A DNA stretch of 64,000 bases from JALSNL01 sp036479585. GTDB lineage: Bacteria; Bacteroidota; Ignavibacteria; Ignavibacteriales; Melioribacteraceae. The translations under genes and the position numbers were made by a program. Positions 1 through 9,356 of this stretch are shown piece after piece. The number at the start of each line of letters is the position of its first letter. Position 1 is the first letter of the stretch. Location of the stretch: contig OZ245062.1 in assembly GCA_965224785.1 (NCBI GenBank), forward strand, positions 3,782,001 to 3,846,000, read 5' to 3'. The notes below the pieces were generated by a model, which had not been told where the DNA came from, ran no database searches, and worked only from the letters and a program-made list of their open reading frames with translations.

Positions 1-2
1 AC

Positions 3-2837
3 GTAACATTTTCATCAATGTTTAAAGACGAAGGGATTTCTGTTGATAGTCTTTTGCTTGTGAAACATAGTTTTAATTTTAACGATTTAATAACAGGCAA
101 AGTAGATGCAGCTACTGGTTACATAACATCACAACCTTTTTTTCTAAAAAAGAAAGGTTTTGAAACTTTTTGTATAAAGCCAATTGATTATGGAATTGAT
201 TTTTATGGAGATATGTTATTCACATCTGTTGACGAAATCAAAAAGAACCCTGAGCGCACAAATGCTTTTATTAAAGCTTCAATGGAAGGCTGGAAATATG
301 CTTATGAAAACATTGATGAAACTGCTGATATTATTTTAACCCTACAAAGCAATAGACCATACAAACTAACCAAAGAAATGTTATTGAACGAAGCAGAAGT
401 TTCCAAAAGCTTTGTATTACCAAACATTATTGAATTAGGGCATATCAATCCCGGAAGAATTAAAAGAATGATTAATACATATAAAAAATTTGAATCTATT
501 GAGGCTAATGTTTCATTAGATGATCTTATATATGTTCAAGAAAAGAAAACAAACGTATTCGATTTCAAATATTTTGCAGCTATACTTGTTACCATATTAT
601 TTTTGATGCTTTTTTTTACATTGAGAATTTCTCATTTACGCAAAATTATAAAAGAAAGAACTGGCAATTTAGATTTGGAAGTTAGTGAAAGAAGGCTAAC
701 TGAAAAACAATTAACACATGAAAAAACAACAAACAAGGCTATAGTTGAAGCCAGTCCTGATTTAATGTTTAGGCTTTCTAGTGATGGAGTTTATTTGAGT
801 GCAAACATCCCTTTTGGAAACAAACTGGGAATAGTTGAAAAAGATATAATTGGAAAAAGAATTGAACATGTTATGCCAAAAGAGATAGCACCTGTTGCTC
901 AAAGGGCTGTTACAAAAGCTTTATCTTCAGGAGAGTTGCAGTTTATTGAATATGCAATGCCTCATAACAATGTTATAAAAGAATTTGAAGCAAGAATTAC
1001 AAGTTCCGCAGTTGACGAAGTATTAGTAATTGTAAGAGATATAACAGAACAAAAACAAAAACATAAAGCACTAATGGAAAGTGAAGAAAAGTTCTATAAT
1101 ATTTTTCATAATAGCCCCGATTCAATTGCATTAACATCAATAAATGATGGAGTTATTATAGAAGTTAATGACGGTTTTTCAAAGATTAGTGGATACACTC
1201 GCAATGAAGTAATTGGGAAATCAGCAGTAGAATTAAACATTTGGAAAAACATTTCTGATAGAACTATTTTTATAACCAAACTTACTAAAAACAAAACTAT
1301 TCACAGCGAATACTATGGCTTTAGAAAAAAGGATGGTACAATTATTAACTGTTTGGTTTCTGCTGAAATAGTAAAAATTAATAGCAAAAATGTAGTTTTA
1401 GGTACTTACAAAAATGTTACAGAGCTAGTTCTAAAAGACAAGCAGTTAAGAGAATCTCAAATGAAATTTTCTAAAATTTTTGAGTCAAGCCCAATAGCCA
1501 TAGGAATTACCTCTTATAGAGATGGAAGACTTATTGAAATTAATAGTCAAGGATTGGATTTATTCGGATATGACAAAAATGAAATTCTTGGCAAAACAAC
1601 TTTAGAATTAGCTATGTGGAAAACATTAGATCATCGGGACACTTATTTGGAGACAATAATAAAAAATGGTTCTGTTAAAGATTTTGAACTTTCTATAAAA
1701 CGAAAAGATGGCACATCAATTCAGTGTTCAATTTCCTCAGAGGTAATTGAGCTAAATGATGAAAAATATATTATTGGTAGCCTTTGGGATCTTAGCTCCA
1801 TTAAGAAAAAAGAACATGAATTAAAACAAGCTCTAACCTTAGTTAGAGACCTAAAACAAAAATTACAAAAAGAAAACATTTTACTTAAGCAAGAAATTAA
1901 TGCAAGCTTCAATGTTGGAAACATTATTACAAACAGCTCGCTTGTTAAAAACGAATTACAAAAAATTCAACAGGTTGCAACAACAGACTCAACCGTATTA
2001 ATTGTGGGAGAAACTGGAACAGGGAAAGAGCTGTTTGCAAGAACAATACACAGCCTAAGCAACAGAGCAGAGAAACCATTAATTAAAGTAAATTGTGCTA
2101 CTTTGCCATCTAATTTAATTGAAAGCGAATTGTTTGGTCATGAAAAGGGAGCTTTTACTGGAGCTGTAAAACAGCACATTGGTAGATTTGAAATGGCAAA
2201 CAAAGCAACTATCTTTTTGGATGAAATCGGTGAACTACCAATAGAAATTCAAGCCAAGCTATTAAGGGTTTTGCAAGAGGGAGAGTTTGAAAGGGTGGGG
2301 TCTAGCAAAACAATGTCTATAGATGTTCGGATAATAGCAGCTTCAAATAGAGATTTGCAAATGATGATAGAACAAGGAACCTTTCGTGCTGATTTGTTTT
2401 ATAGACTTAATGTTTTTCCAATAAACACAATACCTTTACGAGATAGACATGAAGATATCCAACCACTCGCAAATAGTTTTATAAAACAAATTTCAACTCG
2501 TATAGGCAAAAAAATAACTTCAATTGAAGCAACTAGTTTTGGTGCACTAATTAAATATTCCTTTCCGGGCAACGTAAGAGAACTACAGAATATAATTGAG
2601 CGAGCAATTATTACTACTAATAGTGATATACTAACCGTAAGCCTTCCAGTCGAAAATAAAAAGAACAACTCACCAAAACATAAAGTTGTTTTAGAAAAAG
2701 AGATGATAGTAGAAGCATTGAGCAGTAGTGATTGGAAAATTGAGGGGAATGACGGAGCAGCAAAAAAAATAGGCATTCCCCCCAGCACTTTACGGGATCA
2801 AATTAAAAAACACAACCTAACGAAAGAGCATAACTAA
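3..2837 (+). CDS. Membrane-bound sigma-54 activator with periplasmic-binding and PAS domains (5' truncated)
   Basis: The reading frame is open to the left edge, so the start lies outside the window; the ATG at 18 is internal. Counting from that ATG, residues 1-170 resemble the C-terminal lobe of NMT1/THI5-type substrate-binding proteins. A membrane segment follows at about 185-205, then three PAS-like modules (about 240-340, 355-470, 480-590) and a short coiled coil. The sigma-54 AAA+ domain has Walker A GETGTGKE at 664-671, the GAFTGA loop at 711-716 and Walker B DE at 735-736. A Fis-type helix-turn-helix ends the protein. Family knowledge: GAFTGA proteins remodel RNA polymerase-sigma-54 at -24/-12 promoters. 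The inferred role is to sense a small periplasmic ligand and activate sigma-54 genes directly from the membrane. Domain order is unusual because ligand sensing normally sits on a separate histidine kinase. Confidence 0.85.
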   Translation, partial: VTFSSMFKDEGISVDSLLLVKHSFNFNDLITGKVDAATGYITSQPFFLKKKGFETFCIKPIDYGIDFYGDMLFTSVDEIKKNPERTNAFIKASMEGWKYAYENIDETADIILTLQSNRPYKLTKEMLLNEAEVSKSFVLPNIIELGHINPGRIKRMINTYKKFESIEANVSLDDLIYVQEKKTNVFDFKYFAAILVTILFLMLFFTLRISHLRKIIKERTGNLDLEVSERRLTEKQLTHEKTTNKAIVEASPDLMFRLSSDGVYLSANIPFGNKLGIVEKDIIGKRIEHVMPKEIAPVAQRAVTKALSSGELQFIEYAMPHNNVIKEFEARITSSAVDEVLVIVRDITEQKQKHKALMESEEKFYNIFHNSPDSIALTSINDGVIIEVNDGFSKISGYTRNEVIGKSAVELNIWKNISDRTIFITKLTKNKTIHSEYYGFRKKDGTIINCLVSAEIVKINSKNVVLGTYKNVTELVLKDKQLRESQMKFSKIFESSPIAIGITSYRDGRLIEINSQGLDLFGYDKNEILGKTTLELAMWKTLDHRDTYLETIIKNGSVKDFELSIKRKDGTSIQCSISSEVIELNDEKYIIGSLWDLSSIKKKEHELKQALTLVRDLKQKLQKENILLKQEINASFNVGNIITNSSLVKNELQKIQQVATTDSTVLIVGETGTGKELFARTIHSLSNRAEKPLIKVNCATLPSNLIESELFGHEKGAFTGAVKQHIGRFEMANKATIFLDEIGELPIEIQAKLLRVLQEGEFERVGSSKTMSIDVRIIAASNRDLQMMIEQGTFRADLFYRLNVFPINTIPLRDRHEDIQPLANSFIKQISTRIGKKITSIEATSFGALIKYSFPGNVRELQNIIERAIITTNSDILTVSLPVENKKNNSPKHKVVLEKEMIVEALSSSDWKIEGNDGAAKKIGIPPSTLRDQIKKHNLTKEHN

Positions 2838-3277
2838 ACCACTATGAACTGCAAAATCCATAATTTGGCTACAAATAAAACTCGCTTAGAAATACCAAAA
2901 AGCAAACTATAAAATACAAATAATTACCGAGTTACAAATTTCCAATTATAAGACTTTTGCTTTTTGTCTCCTATGGTTGTTGCATATAACTGTTTATCTT
3001 TTGGAGGGTTGGAAATTGTTATTTGTTTGTTATTTCTATTTTGATATTTGTTTTTTACTTGTTTTCTTTAATGCGAAAGTGCATAGTTTTAATTCCGATT
3101 GAAACAAAAAAATCATTTCTATTACCCACGGATTACCCACGACATCCACGGATTTATTCAATTTTGTAAATTTAAACGCTTTCTTTTTATTTGTTAAATT
3201 ATCATAAGTTGATGTAAACAAACATGTTAGCCCAAAACCTTTCTTTTGGCACAGAAAATGTATGTTGCTAAAGCCAA
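2838..3277. other. Intergenic region, no gene seen
   Basis: About 440 bases between the sigma-54 activator and the next small gene. It contains a cluster of short direct repeats of the type CCCACGGATT around 3125-3155, a common kind of low-complexity intergenic debris. No convincing reading frame, tRNA or terminator was found. Confidence 0.4.
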
Positions 3278-3631
3278 GTGAATATCCCAAATATTACATA
3301 TAGCGATATAAAAAATGAAACGATTTTCTCAAAAGAGTTTACAGCTATTCTTTTTTATAATAAATCAACAGCTGGTTCATTTTTGTTAGAGTTATCACTA
3401 AAAGATGTCTTTTATGATCTTTCAAAGTTAATTTCTGTTTTTAAAATTGTTGATTTAGAAAACGAAGATTTAGCAAGAGATTATAAGCTTTATTCTGAAC
3501 CATCTGTGTTGTTTTTTTATAAGAATGTTCTTGAAGAAATAATATATGGTCCTATTCCCAAAATAAAGCTTAAAGAAAAGTTAGAGTGTTTAATAAAGGG
3601 TTGTATGAGAGAAAAGTTTGTTAAAGATTAA
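3278..3631 (+). CDS. Thioredoxin-fold-like protein without a CxxC motif
   Basis: A 117-residue protein starting at a GTG. Its pattern matches the second half of a thioredoxin fold: a strand (FTAILFYNKS), a second strand with an acid (FKIVDLENEDLARDY), then SEPSVLFFYKN, which corresponds to the usual cis-proline segment followed by a strand and a turn. The place where a CxxC pair would sit reads KSTAG, so the protein should not be a classical disulfide oxidoreductase. It stands alone with no obvious operon partner. The fold is inferred from pattern alone; a hypothetical protein is the alternative. Confidence 0.55.
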   Translation: MNIPNITYSDIKNETIFSKEFTAILFYNKSTAGSFLLELSLKDVFYDLSKLISVFKIVDLENEDLARDYKLYSEPSVLFFYKNVLEEIIYGPIPKIKLKEKLECLIKGCMREKFVKD

Positions 3632-3682
3632 CCAATAGCAATTACAGTTTAAAAGGACATAGAAGGCTACGTAATTTAATTG

Positions 3683-3776
3683 TGTTGGGACCCATCAGGG
3701 ATTTTTTGCTCCATGCTAATCTCTGCCCAGCTAGAACCAGATCCATAAATTATTTTGGGTCTGGTTCGCTTTTTGT
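3683..3776 (+). ncRNA. Structured small RNA unit 1, unidentified
   Basis: The stretch folds into an 8-bp hairpin (3696-3703 with 3718-3725, 14-nt loop) followed by an 11-bp hairpin and T-run (3734-3775). Between them lies the segment GCTCCATGCTAATCTCTGCCCA (3708-3729), which recurs in altered form in unit 2 (3853-3874). The 5' segment TTGGG can pair either with CCCAG at 3726-3730 or, as GTTGGG, with CCCAAC at 3871-3876, so two folds are possible. It matches no RNA family I recognise: it lacks tmRNA, RNase P and SRP signatures. A frame of 72 codons crosses it but looks non-coding. Confidence 0.45.
3734..3775 (+). terminator. Intrinsic terminator of RNA unit 1
   Basis: GAACCAGATCC (3734-3744) pairs with GGGTCTGGTTC (3757-3767), 11 bp with one G-U pair, and is followed by GCTTTTTG. 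This is a standard Rho-independent terminator layout. Confidence 0.7.
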
Positions 3777-3922
3777 TATTTGCAAAATGAAATGGTTTTT
3801 GGGGAAAACTATTTCAGAAGATAAAATTAGTGGCAATGAGGAAGAGCTTATAGCTCTATGCAACTCTCTGCCCAACGAAAACCATGTTTCACTTTTTTAG
3901 TGGACATGGTTTTTCGTTTTTA
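3777..3922 (+). ncRNA. Structured small RNA unit 2, unidentified
   Basis: This is a second unit with the same 3' organisation as unit 1: a GCTC-ATGC-CTCTGCCCA segment (3853-3874) directly before a terminator hairpin whose stem again begins with an A-rich AACCA arm. A small hairpin AGAGC-TTATA-GCTCT (3844-3858) precedes it. Its 5' half (3777-3840) differs from unit 1. The similarity of the two units suggests a tandem duplication of a small RNA. Boundaries are estimates. Confidence 0.4.
3876..3921 (+). terminator. Strong intrinsic terminator of RNA unit 2
   Basis: CGAAAACCATGTTTCAC (3876-3892) pairs imperfectly with GTGGACATGGTTTTTCG (3900-3916), about 16 bp, and is followed by TTTT. It ends the small RNA region before the promoter of the next gene. 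Confidence 0.75.
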
Positions 3923-4014
3923 AATTTAAAGGGGAATAATTTGTCTCTGTCAAATGTTTTACTTAATAACCCACTCTGCTATAGTACATTTATGTAAACA
4001 AAAAGGAAGCAGAA

Positions 4015-4227
4015 ATGAGCGAAAGTGTTTCAGAAAAAACTAAGCAAAAAATTAGAAAACTTTTTAAAGAACTTATAAGCGTATATAAAACAAAAAAGTA
4101 TAAGGAAGAAATAATAAGCGTTGAGTCAAACCAAAAAAAACTTCCCACTTTTCAATTAAGATTTTTCAAACAAGGTGAAAAAAGTATTTATTATAGAATT
4201 CTTCTAAACAAAAAAGAACCAAACTAA
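4015..4227 (+). CDS. Small lysine-rich hypothetical protein
   Basis: A 70-residue, very basic protein (many Lys) with no recognisable domain. The start is supported by an AAGGAAG ribosome site 8 bases upstream of the ATG, and the gene lies about 90 bases after the RNA terminator, with room for its own promoter. Its stop is 9 bases before the end of the convergent msrB. Function unknown; it may be cytoplasmic and nucleic-acid binding, given the charge, but nothing proves it. Confidence 0.5.
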   Translation: MSESVSEKTKQKIRKLFKELISVYKTKKYKEEIISVESNQKKLPTFQLRFFKQGEKSIYYRILLNKKEPN

Positions 4228-4236
4228 TAACTAATT

Positions 4237-4668
4237 TTATTTGGCTGAAGGAACAAACTCTAAAGATATAGAATTTACACAATGACGAGTATTTTTATTT
4301 GTAAAACCTTCGCCTAAAAAAACATGCCCTAAATGTGCATTGCAATTATTACAAATAATTTCTGTTCTTCTTCCATCTGCATCAACAAGTCTTTTTACAG
4401 CACCTTTTATTTCATCATCAAACGATGGCCAACCACATTGCGAATCAAATTTATCATCCGATTTATATAGCTCTGCATCACACCTTTTACACTTGTAAAC
4501 GCCTGATTCTTTATTAGAATAATACTTCCCCGTAAAGGGTCTTTCTGTTCCTTTATTAACTATGACCCGTTCTTCTTCTTGTGTTAACTTTTTATATTCC
4601 ATTTTACTCTGACCAAAGTTTTGTGTTGAAATTAAAACAAATATAGTTAAAATTAAAATTGCCTTCAT
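4237..4668 (-). CDS. msrB: Peptide-methionine (R)-S-oxide reductase, exported
   Basis: A 143-residue MsrB. It reduces the R form of methionine sulfoxide in proteins. The zinc-binding pairs CKRC (Cys60, Cys63) and CNNC (Cys106, Cys109) are present, the catalytic cysteine is Cys130 in RHCVNS, and QCGWPSF (76-82) is the usual family motif. An N-terminal hydrophobic segment of about 19 residues looks like a signal peptide, so the enzyme probably repairs envelope proteins. It is transcribed alone and converges with a small gene on the other strand. Confidence 0.93.
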   Translation of the reverse strand: MKAILILTIFVLISTQNFGQSKMEYKKLTQEEERVIVNKGTERPFTGKYYSNKESGVYKCKRCDAELYKSDDKFDSQCGWPSFDDEIKGAVKRLVDADGRRTEIICNNCNAHLGHVFLGEGFTNKNTRHCVNSISLEFVPSAK

Positions 4669-4759
4669 ATTTTACCTTTTCTTTAATTTGTAACTTTATA
4701 AAATTAAACAAACAAAAAGTTCCTGGTTAACATCAGTTTAGAACTCCAAATAAAATTCT

Positions 4760-5935
4760 TTACAAGGTTTTTTTGTTAGAATTTATATTAATTAGAGTTC
4801 CACGTTTTCTAATTTCTTCTATAATTGTTTTGCCAGAAACAGCTTTGCCAACAGACAAAGCTCCTCTTTTTATTGAGCCTTTAGCTGCAAGAATAGCAAT
4901 AGTAGAAGCATGCCAACCTGTTAGTCTTTGCATTGCCGTGAAGCCCGTTTCTACATCATAGTAGTCAATTAATTCTATAATTGTTTTGGATGGTTTGCCT
5001 TTTTTAATTCCTTCTGCAAATATTTTTATTATTCCTATATCTTTATTGTCACCTGTTGAAATTTTTGGCTCTAACAATTTATGATAAACATCACGTGGAA
5101 CAATCTCTTTATCGCCAATGTTAATAGGGGTTTCATCAAACAAGCCAAGTTCAGAAAAAGCTTTGAAGCGTTCCCAGTGACCGAGATAGCGAAGTGTTTT
5201 ATTTTCAAGTGTTTGAATTTTTCCTTCTAACTCAAAGGGAAGAGTTGAAAGTCCGCCAGAAGTTACTGCTGCTTCAAGTGTTCCAATTGGTTCAGGGAAT
5301 TCCAATTTTTCATAACCGCTAAAGCAGGGAACTTCAGCAACTTTGCCTTCTCTCAAAAATAATGCGTCTCCAAAATATTCATTAGTTAAGCCATTAATAT
5401 GAAAGGACAACTCATAATTCCAAGGTGGTTTTGGGTTTTGCATTAAGCCAGCCCCGTAAGATTTTACAGAGTTTAACTCATCGTAAGCTTCAACCAAATA
5501 TTGTATAAACGAAATATTCATTCCTGGATCCATTCCACAATCTGGAACAATAGAAATATTTTTGTTTTTAGCAAGTTCGCTAAGATCAAGTTGAGACTTA
5601 ACAACATCTGTATTTCCACCGAGGTCGCAAAAATTTGCCCCAACCTCAATTGCTAGCTTTGTTAATTCAAGATTAAAAAAATATGGAACGGCACTTATTA
5701 TTGAATCAACTCCGACCAATAGTTTTTTTAGTTGGGTAGAATCTTTTACATCACATTTAATTGCTTGGCAAACTTTAGAGTTTGTCAGTTCGTTTACTTG
5801 CTTTGCTGATTTGTTTGCCACATCAAGGTTGTTATCAATCAACAAAACTTTTTTAGCTTCTCCAAACTTTATCAAATCATAAGCTGAAGAAGTTCCTTGT
5901 TTGCCGGAACCGATAATTGCGTAAGTGTATTTCAT
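4760..5935 (-). CDS. Saccharopine dehydrogenase family oxidoreductase (lysine 6-dehydrogenase-like)
   Basis: A 391-residue protein with an N-terminal Rossmann fold (GSGKQGTSSAYDL, residues 9-21) and the saccharopine-dehydrogenase C-terminal domain. DCGMDPGMN in the middle and GWHASTIA near the end are typical of lysine 6-dehydrogenase and carboxynorspermidine synthase relatives. It probably oxidises or forms a C-N bond on a basic amino acid using NAD(P). No lysine-pathway gene lies next to it, so the substrate cannot be fixed from context. The ATG is the first in the frame. Confidence 0.8.
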   Translation of the reverse strand: MKYTYAIIGSGKQGTSSAYDLIKFGEAKKVLLIDNNLDVANKSAKQVNELTNSKVCQAIKCDVKDSTQLKKLLVGVDSIISAVPYFFNLELTKLAIEVGANFCDLGGNTDVVKSQLDLSELAKNKNISIVPDCGMDPGMNISFIQYLVEAYDELNSVKSYGAGLMQNPKPPWNYELSFHINGLTNEYFGDALFLREGKVAEVPCFSGYEKLEFPEPIGTLEAAVTSGGLSTLPFELEGKIQTLENKTLRYLGHWERFKAFSELGLFDETPINIGDKEIVPRDVYHKLLEPKISTGDNKDIGIIKIFAEGIKKGKPSKTIIELIDYYDVETGFTAMQRLTGWHASTIAILAAKGSIKRGALSVGKAVSGKTIIEEIRKRGTLININSNKKTL

Positions 5936-5979
5936 ATTTGTTTTCTTTTGTTAAAGTTCTTCTCAGTAATTATAACTGT

Positions 5980-6080
5980 TTGTCATTATCAACTTGCTGT
6001 TCAACAACGGCAGGATGAGACTGAAAATATACAAAGTCGTTAGTTCCTGGATTTCCGATACAAACATTTGGAAATGACAA
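5980..6080. repeat. TGTCATT/AATGACA intergenic repeat
   Basis: The stretch begins TTGTCATT and ends AATGACAA. It contains an internal hairpin (ATTTCC near 6051, GGAAAT near 6069). It sits between two minus-strand genes and belongs to the dispersed family also seen near 18.9, 19.4, 42.9, 44.7, 48.8 and 53.7 kb. Confidence 0.5.
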
Positions 6081-6116
6081 ATCATTCAACCTCCTTAAAC
6101 ACATAAGGAAATTAAA

Positions 6117-6545
6117 TTATTTACTTTCTTCAATTTTAAAAGAGTGAGTAATTTCAATAGATTTTTCCAACATAGCTGTAACTCCACAATAAACTGTTTG
6201 AGAAAGTTCTATTGCTCTTTCAACATCTTTCTCTTTTATGTCTCTTCCCCAAAAAATAAACTCTAGATGAATTTTTGTATAAACCTTTGGATGTTTATCA
6301 GTAGATTCAGCAGAAATATTAATTTCAAACCCATCTAACTTTACTCTTTTCTTTTGTAATATTGCCGATACATCTGCCCCTGTGCAACCAGCCAAACTTA
6401 GCAATAATAATTCTTTTGGTCTTATAGCAGCATTGCTTCCACCAAAACTTTCCGGCCCATCCATCGGAATCCAATGACTTGAATCTGTTTTCCCGATAAA
6501 TGTAATGCCCTGCAATTGTTTTACTACTGCTTTGTGTTCTGCCAT
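6117..6545 (-). CDS. OsmC family protein (peroxide reductase-like)
   Basis: A 142-residue OsmC/Ohr-type protein. The two family cysteines are Cys54 (LAGCTGADV) and Cys120 (TVYCGVTAM), the pair that reduces organic hydroperoxides in this family. The sequence is closer to the YhfA/OsmC branch than to Ohr. It is a single gene with its own 180-base upstream region facing alaS. It is cytoplasmic, as no signal peptide is visible. The substrate is not defined by context. Confidence 0.88.
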   Translation of the reverse strand: MAEHKAVVKQLQGITFIGKTDSSHWIPMDGPESFGGSNAAIRPKELLLLSLAGCTGADVSAILQKKRVKLDGFEINISAESTDKHPKVYTKIHLEFIFWGRDIKEKDVERAIELSQTVYCGVTAMLEKSIEITHSFKIEESK

Positions 6546-6767
6546 TATAACTCCTATTTTTTATTTTTAAATTACTGTTTTTTTTGAATTTAATTTGATT
6601 CTAAAATCCTTTTCAGGATTCAGAAACTTACTAATATTTTTAAACTTCATTATGCAAAGGTATGAACCTTTAGTTCGTATCAATGACACAAATCACCACA
6701 TTCGTATTACCTTATTCATTATATTTATTTTCTTAATACTTAAAACAAATTAAAAAGAAAATATAAT

Positions 6768-9350
6768 ATGACTTCACAAGAAATTAGACAACAGTTTCTA
6801 GATTTTTTTAAATCTAAACAACATAAATTAGTGCAAAGTGCACCTGTAGTTCCTTTTGACGACCCGACTTTACTTTTTATCAATGCTGGAATGAATCAAT
6901 TTAAAGATGTCTTTCTTGGAACAGGAACAAGAGATTACAAGCGTGCTGCCGATACACAAAAATGTATTCGTGTTAGTGGCAAGCATAACGATCTTGAAGA
7001 GGTTGGACGAGATACTTATCACCACACATTTTTTGAAATGCTTGGCAACTGGTCTTTTGGAGACTACTATAAAGAAGAGGCTATTCTCTGGGCTTGGGAA
7101 TTATTGACTGATGTTTGGAAGCTACCAAAAGAAAGGCTTTGGGTAACTGTTTACAAAACCGATGATGAAGCTCTTGAGCTTTGGAAGACCAAAACTGACA
7201 TCAATCCAAAACATATTCTTAAGTTTGGAGATAAAGATAATTTTTGGGAAATGGGCGACACCGGACCTTGCGGGCCTTGCTCAGAAATTCACATTAACAT
7301 TGGTGATGATTTAGAAAACCCAGAACTGGTAAATGCTGATAGTCCCGAATGTATTGAAATATGGAACTTGGTTTTCATTCAATACAACAGAGACAAAGAA
7401 GGGAAGCTTAACGATCTTCCAATGAAACACGTTGATACTGGAATGGGTTTTGAACGCGTGTGTGCTGTGCTTCAAGACAAAAAATCTAATTACGAAACGG
7501 ACGTCTTCCAACCTCTAATTCAAGAGATTGCAACACTTGCCGGAATTAAATATGAACTTGAAGAAGACCAAATAGCAATGCGTGTAATTGCAGATCACGT
7601 CCGTACACTTACCTTCGCTATTGCCGATGGAGCTGTTCCTGGCAACGAAGGACGTGGTTATGTGTTGCGTAGAATTTTAAGAAGAGCTTCTCGTTTTGGA
7701 AGAAAACTAAATTTAACAAAACCATTTATGCATAAGTTGGTTGATGTGCTTGTTAAAACAATCAGTGATGTTTTTCCTGAAATTAAAGAAAACCAAACTA
7801 ATGTAGAAAAAATAATTAAAGCCGAAGAAGAAAGTTTTGGAGTTACCCTTGATAGAGGAATAGAACTTTTTGAAAATGTTGCAACCAAAGTTAATTTGCA
7901 AAAAGCAAAAGTAATTCCTGGTGAAGAAGTTTTTAAGCTATACGACACCTTTGGTTTTCCTGTTGACTTAACAAATGTAATGGCCGAAGAAAAAGGCCTC
8001 CAAATAGATGAAGATAAATTTAACAAGTTGATGAATGAACAAAAAGAAAGAGCGAGAAAAGTTACAAAAGATAAAATGGCTTCATCAAATATTTCTGAAG
8101 ATAGCTTTAAAGATTTCAAAATTGATTCGGATACTCCAACTGAATTTTTAGGTTATGATAAAATCGAGTGCGAAGCAACTGTTTTGGGTAGTAAAAACAT
8201 TGACGGCAAAACATTGATAGTCTTAAATAAAACTCCTTTTTATGTAGAGGCTGGCGGACAAATAAATGACCACGGAATAATTAAAGGTGAGAAAACTCTT
8301 GACGTTGTTGACCTTCGTAAAATTAACAATCAAGTTGTGCATATTTTACAAAATGAAAACAATGTTGATTTTAATGTTGGACAAAAAGTAATAGTAACAA
8401 TTAACAAAAAAAGAAGACTCGCTATTTTGCGTAATCATAGTGCTACACATTTCCTTCATGCAGCTTTAAGGGATGTACTTGGTACACACGTAAAACAAGC
8501 TGGCTCGTATGTTGGTCCGGATAGATTAAGATTTGACTTTGCACATTTTCAAAAACTTACACAAGATGAATTAAGCAACGTTGAAAAAATGGTTAACGAA
8601 AAACTATTTGAAAATATAGAGCTTCAACATCACAGAAACATTCCTTTTGAAGAAGCAAAACAAATGGGTGCAAATATGTTTTTTGGTGATAAGTATGGAG
8701 ACAAAGTAAACGTTGTTCAGTTTGGTGACTTCTCAATGGAGTTTTGTGGTGGAACTCATGTTAAAAATAGCTCACAAATTGGTTTGTTAAAAATTGTTAG
8801 CGAGTCTTCAATAGCAAGCGGTGTAAGGCGGATTGAGGCTGTAACTGGAGCAGGGGTTGAAACCTATATTCTAAATCAAGAGTTGAGTATCAAAAAACTA
8901 GATGAAAGAATTGAAAAGATTTTAGATGAAAAGAAAAAATTAGAAAAAGAATTATCTGGGTTTAAATTACAAGAAAAGCTTGGAGGGGTTGACTCTATTG
9001 CTTCATCGCCAATTGATGTAGGTGGCGTACAATTATTTAAAGGCAAAGTTGACGTGAATAATATGGATGAGTTAAAGGCTATGGGAGACAATCTTAGAAA
9101 CAAAATTAAGAGTGGGGTTGGGTTATTAATTTCCAACGTGGATGGTAAGGTTGGTGTTGTTTGTGTTGTATCAGATGACTTAATTAAAGATAAAAAAATT
9201 ATGGCTGGCAAAGTTGTTAGTGATGTTGCAAAGCTTGTTGATGGAGGTGGAGGTGGAAGACCACACCTTGCAACTGCTGGAGGTAAGGATGTTTCTAAGA
9301 TTGATCACGCTTTAGATAAAGTTGATAATATAATAGAATCTATTCTTTAG
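6768..9350 (+). CDS. alaS: Alanine--tRNA ligase
   Basis: An 860-residue alanyl-tRNA synthetase of full length. Motif 2 and class II catalytic core segments lie in the first 450 residues. The editing domain zinc ligands are visible as HSATH (His557, His561) and CGGTH (Cys660, His664). The C-Ala domain near the end has the glycine-rich GGGGGRPHLATAGG. It charges tRNA-Ala and clears mischarged Ser and Gly. The ATG is preceded by an A-rich stretch rather than a strong Shine-Dalgarno. A GreA-like gene follows 6 bases downstream, probably in the same transcript. Confidence 0.97.
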   Translation: MTSQEIRQQFLDFFKSKQHKLVQSAPVVPFDDPTLLFINAGMNQFKDVFLGTGTRDYKRAADTQKCIRVSGKHNDLEEVGRDTYHHTFFEMLGNWSFGDYYKEEAILWAWELLTDVWKLPKERLWVTVYKTDDEALELWKTKTDINPKHILKFGDKDNFWEMGDTGPCGPCSEIHINIGDDLENPELVNADSPECIEIWNLVFIQYNRDKEGKLNDLPMKHVDTGMGFERVCAVLQDKKSNYETDVFQPLIQEIATLAGIKYELEEDQIAMRVIADHVRTLTFAIADGAVPGNEGRGYVLRRILRRASRFGRKLNLTKPFMHKLVDVLVKTISDVFPEIKENQTNVEKIIKAEEESFGVTLDRGIELFENVATKVNLQKAKVIPGEEVFKLYDTFGFPVDLTNVMAEEKGLQIDEDKFNKLMNEQKERARKVTKDKMASSNISEDSFKDFKIDSDTPTEFLGYDKIECEATVLGSKNIDGKTLIVLNKTPFYVEAGGQINDHGIIKGEKTLDVVDLRKINNQVVHILQNENNVDFNVGQKVIVTINKKRRLAILRNHSATHFLHAALRDVLGTHVKQAGSYVGPDRLRFDFAHFQKLTQDELSNVEKMVNEKLFENIELQHHRNIPFEEAKQMGANMFFGDKYGDKVNVVQFGDFSMEFCGGTHVKNSSQIGLLKIVSESSIASGVRRIEAVTGAGVETYILNQELSIKKLDERIEKILDEKKKLEKELSGFKLQEKLGGVDSIASSPIDVGGVQLFKGKVDVNNMDELKAMGDNLRNKIKSGVGLLISNVDGKVGVVCVVSDDLIKDKKIMAGKVVSDVAKLVDGGGGGRPHLATAGGKDVSKIDHALDKVDNIIESIL

Positions 9351-9356
9351 TGTTAA

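Noticed and set aside
3682..3900. 72-codon frame from a GTG across the small RNA units
   Set aside because: It runs through both terminator stems and ends in the last one, has odd composition and no ribosome site; the hairpin structure explains the region better.
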